Assembly (NCBI GenBank): GCA_049840875.1
Contig: JASGJE010000011.1
Span: 62,001-126,000, forward strand
Source: JAFDYH01 sp049840875
GTDB lineage: Bacteria > Bacteroidota > Bacteroidia > Chitinophagales > Chitinophagaceae
Direction of reading: 5' to 3'
Length of the DNA stretch: 64,000 bases
The notes below the pieces were generated by a model. That model ran no database searches and was not told where the DNA came from. It saw nothing but the letters and a program-made list of their open reading frames with translations. Shown here piece by piece: positions 23,490 to 32,256 of the stretch (positions are counted from its first letter, which is position 1; each line of letters starts with the position of its first letter). The position numbers and the translations under genes were made by a program.

Positions 23490-26108
23490 ATGGCTAAAGT
23501 GGCGGCGTCTGATACTCCTTTAATGCAACAGCACCGGGCAATAAAGCAAAAATATCCGGATGCTATACTTCTTTTCCGCGTTGGAGATTTCTATGAAACA
23601 TTTGGCCAGGATGCAGTGATCGCTTCGCAGGTTTTAGGTATTACATTAACGAAAAGAAATAACGGAGCCGCAGCATCTTTGGATCTTGCGGGTTTTCCTC
23701 ATCATGCATTAGATACTTACCTCCACAAACTGGTAAAGGCAGGCTACCGGGTAGCTATATGCGATCAATTGGAAGATCCTAAAACTGTGAAAGGTATTGT
23801 GAAGCGTGGCGTTACTGAAATGGTAACACCAGGCACGGCTGTAAACGACAAACTACTTGAACATAGCACCAATAATTTTCTGGCGGGTATTCATTTTACA
23901 GAAAACGAACAATATGGATTGGCCTTCCTGGATATTTCCACCGGCGAGTTTCTTATCGCTGAAGGCGACAGGGAATACGCTGAAAAATTATTGCAAAGTT
24001 TCAAACCGGCAGAAATCATATTTCAACGACAATACCAGAAAAAATTCAAAGAAAATTTTGGAACAAAAAACTATTCCTATTCACTTGACGAATGGATTTT
24101 CAATGACAGTTACGCGGAGGATAGTTTACTCAGGCATTTTCAAACGCATTCATTAAAAGGGTTTGGTGTAGAAGATTTGCGGCAAGGTTTGATAGCGGCT
24201 GGAGCAATTTTACACTACCTCAAAGAAACTGAGCATCCGAACCTGCAGCATATTACTTCACTTCAGCGGATCGATAAAGACGACTTTTTGTGGATGGATC
24301 GTTTTACCATAAGGAACCTTGAGTTGGCCTATGGAAATTCAGATGGCAATCATACATTGCTGAATGTGCTGGATAATACAGTTTCGCCAATGGGCGCACG
24401 ACTGTTGAAGCGATGGATTATCTTTCCACTGAAAGATATTTTTAAAATCAATGAACGGCTTGATCTTGTTGAGCATTTGATAAAAGATCCTGAATTGCGA
24501 AATTCTGTTTCTCAGAAAATAAAACAATGCGGGGATGTAGAAAGGCTGGTTTCAAAAATTCCACTTAAGAAAATAAACCCCAGAGAGCTTCTGCAACTCG
24601 GACGTGGTTTAAAATTTGTGCAGGAAATAAAGCAGGTCTGCAGCCAATCAAACAATGAATACCTGAAGAGATTGGCGGATGCGCTGAACCCCTGCCAATA
24701 TATCTGCGATAAAATATTCAAAGAAATAGTTGATAACCCACCTGCGCTCGCAATAAAAGGTGGCATGATCAATAGTGGCGTAAGCAACGAGTTGGATGAA
24801 TTGCGAAAAATTTCCAGTAGCGGCAAAAACTACCTGCTGCAATTGCAACAAAAGGAGGCAGAAGAAACAGGTATTTCTTCTCTGAAAATTTCGTTTAATA
24901 ATGTTTTCGGTTATTATCTCGAAGTGACCAATTCGCACAAGAGCAAGGTGCCTGCTTCATGGATAAGAAAACAAACACTGGCTAATGCGGAACGGTATAT
25001 AACTCCTGAACTAAAAGATTACGAAGAAAAAATAACCGGTGCAGAGGAGAAGATTCTGCAACTGGAACTTCAGTTGTACGAAGCATTGCAAAACGAATTG
25101 ATGGACTATATTTCGCCGATACAAACCAACGGAAATATATTAGCTGTCCTGGATTGTCTTTCGTGTTTTGCCAACAATGCGATTCAGTTTAAATACAAGA
25201 AACCGGTTTTGCATGATGATAGTGAACTGGTGATTAAAGAAGGCAGACATCCGGTGATTGAGAGAAGATTACCTGCTGGTGAACCTTATATCGACAATGA
25301 TCTCTTACTAAACAAAGAAGATCAACAGATCATTATACTTACCGGACCCAACATGAGCGGTAAAAGTGCGCTATTGCGGCAAACTGCTTTGATAGTATTG
25401 ATGGCACATACGGGGAGCTTCGTGCCAGCCAGTGAAGCGAAGATACCTTTGACAGATAAAATATTTACAAGAGTCGGCGCTTCGGATAATTTGAGCGGCG
25501 GTGAATCTACATTCATGGTTGAAATGAATGAAAGCGCTTCGATCATCAACAATATCACAACCAGGAGTCTCGTAATACTGGATGAAATCGGAAGAGGTAC
25601 ATCTACGTACGATGGAATATCAATTGCCTGGAGCATTGCCGAGTATCTTCATAACGCACCGGAGCAACCGAAAACATTATTTGCCACACATTATCATGAA
25701 TTGAATGAGCTCGAAGAAAAATTACCCCGTATAAAGAACTATCACATCACGAATAAAGAAGCGGGCAATAAAATAATTTTTCTTCGCAAACTTGCACGCG
25801 GAGGTAGTACACACAGCTTTGGTATTCATGTAGCAAAGATGGCCGGAATGCCCCCGTCTTTAATTGATAGAGCAAATGATATTCTGGCACAACTGGAAAG
25901 CAAGCATGTAAACGCAGAGGATGCGAAAACACAACTTCATGATAAAGTAAAAAATATTGCCGGCCCCAAATTGCAGCTTTCGATTTTTGATGTTCACAGC
26001 CAGACCTTCGACGAAATCAGGAAATTATTGGAAGAAATAGACATCAACCGCCTTACACCTGTGGAAGCGCTCCTTAAACTACAACAGATCAAGAATAAGA
26101 TTTCATAA
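23490..26108 (+). CDS. mutS: DNA mismatch repair protein MutS
   Basis: Recognises mismatches and initiates methyl-independent or MutL-dependent repair. The 872-residue protein has the mismatch-binding FYE motif in LLFRVGDFYETFGQDA (near the N-terminus), the connector and lever domains, and the C-terminal ATPase with Walker A TGPNMSGKSALLRQ, then LVILDEIGRGTSTYDG (Walker B/signature) and ATHYHEL. The start at 23490 (MAKVAASDTPLMQQH) matches the usual N-terminus and the promoter position. It stands alone, with mutL not in the window. Confidence 0.95.
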   Translation: MAKVAASDTPLMQQHRAIKQKYPDAILLFRVGDFYETFGQDAVIASQVLGITLTKRNNGAAASLDLAGFPHHALDTYLHKLVKAGYRVAICDQLEDPKTVKGIVKRGVTEMVTPGTAVNDKLLEHSTNNFLAGIHFTENEQYGLAFLDISTGEFLIAEGDREYAEKLLQSFKPAEIIFQRQYQKKFKENFGTKNYSYSLDEWIFNDSYAEDSLLRHFQTHSLKGFGVEDLRQGLIAAGAILHYLKETEHPNLQHITSLQRIDKDDFLWMDRFTIRNLELAYGNSDGNHTLLNVLDNTVSPMGARLLKRWIIFPLKDIFKINERLDLVEHLIKDPELRNSVSQKIKQCGDVERLVSKIPLKKINPRELLQLGRGLKFVQEIKQVCSQSNNEYLKRLADALNPCQYICDKIFKEIVDNPPALAIKGGMINSGVSNELDELRKISSSGKNYLLQLQQKEAEETGISSLKISFNNVFGYYLEVTNSHKSKVPASWIRKQTLANAERYITPELKDYEEKITGAEEKILQLELQLYEALQNELMDYISPIQTNGNILAVLDCLSCFANNAIQFKYKKPVLHDDSELVIKEGRHPVIERRLPAGEPYIDNDLLLNKEDQQIIILTGPNMSGKSALLRQTALIVLMAHTGSFVPASEAKIPLTDKIFTRVGASDNLSGGESTFMVEMNESASIINNITTRSLVILDEIGRGTSTYDGISIAWSIAEYLHNAPEQPKTLFATHYHELNELEEKLPRIKNYHITNKEAGNKIIFLRKLARGGSTHSFGIHVAKMAGMPPSLIDRANDILAQLESKHVNAEDAKTQLHDKVKNIAGPKLQLSIFDVHSQTFDEIRKLLEEIDINRLTPVEALLKLQQIKNKIS

Positions 26109-26177
26109 TCATCATATAAAGTACTAAAGGCAGCAACAACAAAGAAAAACCTCTGTATAAAAATTTTTCCCAAGAAA

Positions 26178-26555
26178 CTATTTCGCATCAAACCACAGTT
26201 TTTTCTTATTATTCCAATCGCCGTTATAATTAATAAATAATTCTTCACCGGCTTTTATAGCACGCATTGTTTTTATACGGATCAACTGCGATTCGATATC
26301 CATTTCATATTCACAGTTTGAAGCGTAAGAGTGATTGTAAACTGAAACATAGCCAAGCGCCATACAACATTGTTTTATGCCCCATTCAAAAATATAATCG
26401 TGTAAAAGCGTTTGATCCAGCAGGTTCCTGTCCTTATCACTCATTACAATCACCGGTGAAATTTCAATTGTTGTATTTGCTTTTATTTTTTCCGTTGTAA
26501 AAATGCCACGCCCCATATTTTCAGTCACATTTACGTAAAGGCAGGGAAGTATCAT
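26178..26555 (-). CDS. SET-domain protein (putative lysine methyltransferase)
   Basis: A 125-residue protein consisting almost only of a SET domain: GRGIFTTEKIKANTTIEISP at the start, the cofactor/active-site block YNHSYASNCEYEMD, and the C-terminal GEELFINYNGDW. A post-SET region is missing. SET proteins methylate lysines of proteins in eukaryotes, and small bacterial versions have few known substrates. It is a single gene between mutS (convergent) and mgtE (divergent). Confidence 0.82.
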   Translation of the reverse strand: MILPCLYVNVTENMGRGIFTTEKIKANTTIEISPVIVMSDKDRNLLDQTLLHDYIFEWGIKQCCMALGYVSVYNHSYASNCEYEMDIESQLIRIKTMRAIKAGEELFINYNGDWNNKKKLWFDAK

Positions 26556-26632
26556 CAGTATGTCTTTTAATTAATCGTAAAATTATGAAACTATCGTTTT
26601 TGCGTCTGGCATCTTAGCAACGAGTTCGTATT

Positions 26633-26640
26633 TTTGGCAT
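26633..26640 (+). promoter_or_regulatory. -7 promoter element just upstream of mgtE
   Basis: A TATTTTTG box immediately precedes the mgtE start (ATG 26641), with CTG about 20 nt further upstream in place of TTG. It implies a very short leader. The exact base positions are given to within one or two. Confidence 0.4.
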
Positions 26641-28056
26641 ATGCCTGACGAACTGGAACTGGAACAACAACCTGAGCTGAAGGAGCAATTTGAAGCTATC
26701 ATTAAAACAGAAGATAGGCTTCAGATCCGCAGTTTCCTCGATGATCAGAATATTACTGATGTTGCCGACCTCGTGTATGAGTTTCCAGACTATGAAGATC
26801 GCATCATCGCAAACATGTCGGTGCATCGTGCATCCAGTGTTTTTAAAATTCTCGATTTCCAGGTACAAAAAAGAATTATCCAGGAATTGCCCCCGGCAAT
26901 TACAGCCGAACTATTGAATGAGGTGCCTGCCGACGACCGTACAGATTTCCTGGAAGGATTGCCGAGCAATGTCGTTCGGGAATTAATCAAGTTATTGGAT
27001 CCGGAAGAAAGAAAGATTACACTATCACTATTAGGCTATCCTGAAAATAGTATCGGGCGATTGATGACGCCTGATTACGTATATGTCTATCCCTGGAACA
27101 CAATTGAAGAAGCATTCGCCACGATTCGGAAATATGGCAAAGACAGCGAGACAATCAATGTGATCTACGTAATTAATGAAAAAGGAGAATTGCTTGATGA
27201 TATACGCATACGTGAGTTTATTTTAAATACCTCGGAGCATAAGATTTCTGATATCATGGATAACCGTGTTATCAAACTGAATGCCTACGACGACCAGGAA
27301 ACGGCAAGTGAAGTTTTTAAAATGAATAACCGGGTTGCGTTGCCGGTAGTCAGTCAAAGTAATAAATTATTAGGGATCGTTACAATAGACGATATACTTT
27401 GGGTAGCGGAAGAAGAATTCAGCGAAGACATTCAGAAAATCGGGGGTACAGAAGCGCTGGATCAGCCTTATCTGGAAATGCCTTTTATCAAATTGATAAA
27501 AAAGCGGGTCGGCTGGTTAATCATTCTTTTTCTTAGTGAGCTGCTAACGGCCACGGCCATGGCTTATTTCAATGATGAGATTGCAAAAGCAACGATACTC
27601 GCCATGTTTATCCCTCTCATTATGAGTAGTGGTGGTAATAGTGGTTCGCAGGCCAGCACATTGATCATACAGGCAATGGCGGTAGGTGAACTCAATCTCT
27701 CAGACTGGTGGCGGGTTATGCGCCGTGAAATATTCTCAGGGCTTGTATTGGGAAGCATCCTGGGAATAATCGGTTTTACAAGAATTTTTATCTGGCATCT
27801 GCTAATGCAGAATGGAATTATCCAGGACCTGTATGGCCCAAGTTGGATGCTTGTCGCCTTTACAGTTGGAGTTTCTCTTGTCGGAGTTGTCTTATGGGGA
27901 ACACTCTCTGGTTCTATGCTTCCGATTGCATTAAAAAAGTTAGGGGCCGACCCGGCTGTTTCATCCGCACCATTTGTTGCTACCCTCGTTGATGTAACCG
28001 GTATTGTGATTTATTTCAGCGTTGCATTCCTGTTTTTAAAAGGAATTCTGTTGTAG
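26641..28056 (+). CDS. mgtE: Magnesium transporter MgtE
   Basis: Mg2+ channel of 471 residues in the inner membrane. A cytoplasmic N-domain (about 1-125, superhelical, with repeated LxxxPxxxRxxLLxLL-like turns such as LNEVPADDRTDFLEGLP) precedes two CBS domains (about 130-255) that gate the pore by sensing cytosolic Mg2+. Then come five membrane segments, including the pore signature MSSGGNSGSQASTLIIQ. Length and order are standard. Monocistronic. Confidence 0.93.
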   Translation: MPDELELEQQPELKEQFEAIIKTEDRLQIRSFLDDQNITDVADLVYEFPDYEDRIIANMSVHRASSVFKILDFQVQKRIIQELPPAITAELLNEVPADDRTDFLEGLPSNVVRELIKLLDPEERKITLSLLGYPENSIGRLMTPDYVYVYPWNTIEEAFATIRKYGKDSETINVIYVINEKGELLDDIRIREFILNTSEHKISDIMDNRVIKLNAYDDQETASEVFKMNNRVALPVVSQSNKLLGIVTIDDILWVAEEEFSEDIQKIGGTEALDQPYLEMPFIKLIKKRVGWLIILFLSELLTATAMAYFNDEIAKATILAMFIPLIMSSGGNSGSQASTLIIQAMAVGELNLSDWWRVMRREIFSGLVLGSILGIIGFTRIFIWHLLMQNGIIQDLYGPSWMLVAFTVGVSLVGVVLWGTLSGSMLPIALKKLGADPAVSSAPFVATLVDVTGIVIYFSVAFLFLKGILL

Positions 28057-28164
28057 CACGTCAAAACAATTTCTTTAATTCTCTTCACACGCTTGCATAA
28101 GTGACAGTTTTTTAAGACTTTCGCACTGGACAAACGTTTGCGTAAAATTTAAAACCTATACTCT

Positions 28165-30000
28165 ATGTGTGGAATTGTCGGCTATACAGGCCCGAGAGAA
28201 GCGTATCCTGTGATTGTAAAAGGGCTAAAACGACTTGAATATCGTGGATACGATAGCACCGGCGTTGCATTACTGAATGGCGGATTAAAAGTTTACAAGA
28301 AAAAAGGAAAAGTGGCCGAACTGGAAGATAACATCGTCGGTAAAGATTTGCATGCGCATGTTGGTATTGGCCATACAAGATGGGCCACACATGGAGAGCC
28401 AAATGATCGGAATGCGCACCCGCATAGCTCTGCAAGCGGCAAACTGGCAATGATTCATAATGGAATCATTGAAAACTATGCGAAACTCAAACAGGAATTA
28501 ATCAGAAAAGGATATTCATTTAAAAGCGATACAGATACAGAAGTGTTGCTGAATTTCATCGAGGACATCAAAACAAATAATAACTGTTCACTCGAAGAAG
28601 CTGTGCGTATTGCGCTGAAACGAGTTGTAGGCGCTTATGTTATTCTCATACTTGATCAGGACACACCCGGCACAATTATCGCCGCCAGGAAAGGAAGTCC
28701 CCTTGTAATAGGCATTGGAAAGAATGAACATTTTCTTGGCTCCGATGCCTCGCCGATGCTCGAATACACTAAAGAAGTTGTGTATGTTAATGATTACGAG
28801 TTAGCAATTGTAAGACCAGATGAACTTATTCTTAAAAACCTGGGTAATGAAAAGATTACGCCATTTGTTCAAAAGCTGGATATAGAACTGGCTGCAATTG
28901 AAAAAGGCGGTTACGAGCATTTCATGCTGAAAGAAATATTTGAACAGCCGCAAACGATATACGATTGCTTACGCGGACGATTAGACGCCAATGCCGGCAC
29001 CATTACAATGAGTGGTATTCAGCAGTACGCCCAGCAGATCGCTAACGCCAACCGGATAATTATGATTGCTTGTGGCACCAGTTGGCATGCAGGCCTGGTT
29101 GCTGAATATATTTTTGAAGAACTATGCCGCATCAATGTAGAAGTAGAGTACGCTTCTGAATTCCGATATCGTAATCCGGTAATTAACCCCGGCGACGTAA
29201 TCATTGCAATTTCACAGAGCGGAGAAACTGCTGATACGCTTGTTGCAATCGAAACAGCAAAAGCAAAGGGGGCTATTATACTGGGAGTTGTAAATGTGGT
29301 TGGTTCGTCAATTGCAAGAATAAGTCATGGCGGTGCGTATACGCATGCAGGTCCTGAAATCGGTGTCGCTTCCACTAAGGCATTTACAGCGCAGCTTGCC
29401 GTTTTGACGATGATTGCGCTAAAGATTGCCAACGATAAAGGAACGATAAGTAAAGATCGATACATGCATTTGCTGAATGAATTGAATGAAGTGCCACATA
29501 AAGTAACAGAACTGCTTAAATTAAATGATCACATAAAGGCGCTCGCTGATAAATATAAAGACGCAAAAGATGCCCTCTATTTAGGCCGGGGTTACAGTTT
29601 CCCCGTTGCTCTTGAAGGAGCGCTGAAGCTAAAAGAGATTTCATATATCCATGCTGAGGGTTATCCGGCTGCAGAAATGAAACATGGCCCTATCGCTTTA
29701 GTTGATGATCAACTACCGGTAGTGTTCGTGGCTACAAAAGATTCCTACCATGAAAAAGTGGTAAGTAATATGCAGGAGATAAAGGCCAGAAAAGGCAAAT
29801 TAATTGCCGTAATTACTGATGGGGACGATTCAACAGCATCACTATGTAATGATGTGATGAGCATTCCTGAATCTGACGAAATCATTGCGCCAATGCTGAG
29901 CACGATCCCGTTGCAGTTGCTTGCCTATCATATTGGCGTTGCCAAAAACTATGATGTAGATAAACCGCGTAATCTTGCCAAATCGGTAACGGTAGAATAA
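28165..30000 (+). CDS. glmS: Glutamine--fructose-6-phosphate aminotransferase (isomerising)
   Basis: First enzyme of UDP-GlcNAc synthesis, making glucosamine-6-phosphate from fructose-6-phosphate and glutamine. The 611-residue protein begins MCGIVGYTG, with Cys2 the nucleophile of the glutaminase domain after Met removal. The GHTRWATHG loop follows. Two SIS isomerase domains start near residue 290 (IACGTSWHAGL and ISQSGETADTL) and near 460 (LGRGYSFPVALEGALKLKEI). The end DKPRNLAKSVTVE is the usual C-terminus. No glmS ribozyme is visible upstream. The next gene begins 48 nt later on the same strand. Confidence 0.95.
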   Translation: MCGIVGYTGPREAYPVIVKGLKRLEYRGYDSTGVALLNGGLKVYKKKGKVAELEDNIVGKDLHAHVGIGHTRWATHGEPNDRNAHPHSSASGKLAMIHNGIIENYAKLKQELIRKGYSFKSDTDTEVLLNFIEDIKTNNNCSLEEAVRIALKRVVGAYVILILDQDTPGTIIAARKGSPLVIGIGKNEHFLGSDASPMLEYTKEVVYVNDYELAIVRPDELILKNLGNEKITPFVQKLDIELAAIEKGGYEHFMLKEIFEQPQTIYDCLRGRLDANAGTITMSGIQQYAQQIANANRIIMIACGTSWHAGLVAEYIFEELCRINVEVEYASEFRYRNPVINPGDVIIAISQSGETADTLVAIETAKAKGAIILGVVNVVGSSIARISHGGAYTHAGPEIGVASTKAFTAQLAVLTMIALKIANDKGTISKDRYMHLLNELNEVPHKVTELLKLNDHIKALADKYKDAKDALYLGRGYSFPVALEGALKLKEISYIHAEGYPAAEMKHGPIALVDDQLPVVFVATKDSYHEKVVSNMQEIKARKGKLIAVITDGDDSTASLCNDVMSIPESDEIIAPMLSTIPLQLLAYHIGVAKNYDVDKPRNLAKSVTVE

Positions 30001-30047
30001 ACCAGATTCGTTTTCGCATACTGCTTCATTAAATCCAAACCTGTTTT

Positions 30048-32255
30048 ATGAATAAAATTCGGAAAAGCGCTATCGGAAGCCTTGGATATAATTTTATCGA
30101 AAAAGAATTTTTACCAAAAGGTAAAAACGAATATTATCTACGCAATAAGCAAAACAGGAGCGGCATTGAATACCGGCAACTTTCCGCACATGAAATCGAA
30201 GTACTAGTAAGAAATAACAATACTTCCGATGATTGGAACAAATTGTTAGTCTCTGATGCATTTGACCCGGAACTTGTTAAGAATTGTAAGTTTTTTGGCC
30301 TCGTTCGTATAGGTAAATTAGAATCTCTTTACCTCGAGTTTAATAATATCCGGTTGCAGGTTGGCATGTATGACAGTACAATCATCAGTTGTGATTTTGG
30401 CGACAATGTCGTCATTAATAATGTGAATTATCTCAGCCATTATATTATTGGTAACGAAGTAATGATCATCAATGTAAACGAGCTTGCAACAACTGATCAT
30501 TCAAAATTTGGCAATGGTATTTTAAAAGAAGGAGAAGATGAGTCGTTGCGTATCTGGCTCGAAGTATGTAATGAAAATGCCGGCAGAAGTATTTTACCAT
30601 TTAACGGTATGTTGCCGGGTGATGCGTGGCTATGGTCGAGACATCGCAGTGATGCAGTATTAATGCAAAAGCTTAAAGAGTTTACGGAAAAGGAGTTTGA
30701 TAACCGGCGTGGCTACTACGGAAAGATCGGAGATCGCACGGTAATAAAAAATACAGCAATCATTAAAGATGTCTGGATAGGAAGTGACGCTTATATAAAA
30801 GGTGCCAATAAGTTAAAAAACCTCACCATCAATTCATCGGCAGATGCCATGTCTCAAATAGGAGAAGGATGCGAAATCGTAAATGGTATTATCGGTTATG
30901 GTTGCCGTATATTTTATGGAGTTAAAGCTGTGCGTTTTGTAATGGCATCTCATTCCCAATTAAAATATGGAGCAAGACTTATCAATTCTTATCTTGGTAA
31001 TAATGCAACAATCTCCTGTTGTGAAGTATTAAACTCCCTTATTTTTCCTGCGCACGAGCAGCATCACAATAACTCATTTCTATGTGCAGCATTGGTGATG
31101 GGACAAAGTAATATGGCTGCAGGCGCTACAATTGGTTCCAATCATAACAGTCGTGGTGCAGATGGTGAAATTATAGCCGGACGAGGATTCTGGCCGGGGC
31201 TATGCGTGAGCCTGAAACATAATTCAAAATTTGCAAGCTTTACCTTGATTGCCAAAGGTGACTTTCCGGCTGAATTAAATATTCCATTCCCGTTTTCTCT
31301 CGTGAGCAATGATGTAACCAATGATCAATTAGTCATTATGCCGGCTTACTGGTTTATGTACAACATGTATGCACTTGCCAGAAACTCTGGAAAATATCTC
31401 AGCCGCGACAAACGAATTGATAAAACACAGTTAATCGAATACGATTTTCTTGCGCCGGATAGTGTAAATGAAATGTTTGACACTATACGCCAGCTTCAGA
31501 TTTATACGGGAAAAGCCTACCTGAAAAAGGAAAATAAAAAAGTAACTGAAGCAGAAGCACTGGAAACCGGCAAGCGGCTGTTAGAAGCTAATAATCCTGT
31601 TTTAAATGAACTCGAGATATTAGCAGAGGATTTTGAAAATAGCACACGAAAAGTACAGATCATAAAAGTTGCACAATCTTATACGATCTTTAAAAAGATG
31701 ATTGCCTATTATGGAATAACACAAATTCTCGGACAAATAGAACGTCAGGGCCTCCGCACATGGAAAGAAGTCGAACTATTGCTTGCTGCAAAACAAAAAA
31801 GAAACGACTTTGTCAATATCGGCGGCCAGTTGGTTCCCAAAGAGAATATGGATTTATTTCTCAAAAACATCCAGGCTGGCAAAATAAAAGATTGGGGCGG
31901 TGTACATGATTTTTATAAAAAAAACAGCATGGTATATGCTCGGCAAAAACTGGCGCATGCAATTTCTTCGCTTTTAGAAATAAAAAAAATAACGAGCAGA
32001 GCAGTTGACAAACAATTTTTCAAAAAATTACTTGATGAATGTGTCGCAACGAAAGAATGGATAACTGAAAATATTTACGAATCAAGATCCAAAGATTACC
32101 AGAATAAATTCAGACAAATGGTCTACGATTCACCTGGAGAAATGAATACGGTAATCGGAAAGCTCGATGAAAATTCATTTATTCTTCAGCAAAATGAAGA
32201 ATTGAAAACCTTTAAAAGAACAGTTAATAAAATAGGTAAGTCACTTGACCTTTGA
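30048..32255 (+). CDS. DUF4954 left-handed beta-helix protein
   Basis: A large 735-residue cytoplasmic protein of the DUF4954 family, known mainly in Bacteroidota. The middle contains hexapeptide-type strands (for example IGEGCEIVNGIIGYGCRIFYGVKA and LINSYLGNNATISCCEVLNS), which form a left-handed beta-helix as in nucleotide-sugar enzymes. The conserved stretch IGSNHNSRGADGEIIAGRGFWPGL is characteristic. Position directly behind glmS on the same strand suggests a link with amino-sugar or cell-envelope metabolism, but no activity is known. Confidence 0.8.
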   Translation: MNKIRKSAIGSLGYNFIEKEFLPKGKNEYYLRNKQNRSGIEYRQLSAHEIEVLVRNNNTSDDWNKLLVSDAFDPELVKNCKFFGLVRIGKLESLYLEFNNIRLQVGMYDSTIISCDFGDNVVINNVNYLSHYIIGNEVMIINVNELATTDHSKFGNGILKEGEDESLRIWLEVCNENAGRSILPFNGMLPGDAWLWSRHRSDAVLMQKLKEFTEKEFDNRRGYYGKIGDRTVIKNTAIIKDVWIGSDAYIKGANKLKNLTINSSADAMSQIGEGCEIVNGIIGYGCRIFYGVKAVRFVMASHSQLKYGARLINSYLGNNATISCCEVLNSLIFPAHEQHHNNSFLCAALVMGQSNMAAGATIGSNHNSRGADGEIIAGRGFWPGLCVSLKHNSKFASFTLIAKGDFPAELNIPFPFSLVSNDVTNDQLVIMPAYWFMYNMYALARNSGKYLSRDKRIDKTQLIEYDFLAPDSVNEMFDTIRQLQIYTGKAYLKKENKKVTEAEALETGKRLLEANNPVLNELEILAEDFENSTRKVQIIKVAQSYTIFKKMIAYYGITQILGQIERQGLRTWKEVELLLAAKQKRNDFVNIGGQLVPKENMDLFLKNIQAGKIKDWGGVHDFYKKNSMVYARQKLAHAISSLLEIKKITSRAVDKQFFKKLLDECVATKEWITENIYESRSKDYQNKFRQMVYDSPGEMNTVIGKLDENSFILQQNEELKTFKRTVNKIGKSLDL

Positions 32256-32256
32256 T

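Noticed and set aside
28057..28164. glmS ribozyme upstream of glmS
   Set aside because: The gap is only 108 nt and contains none of the ribozyme core; no such fold can be drawn.
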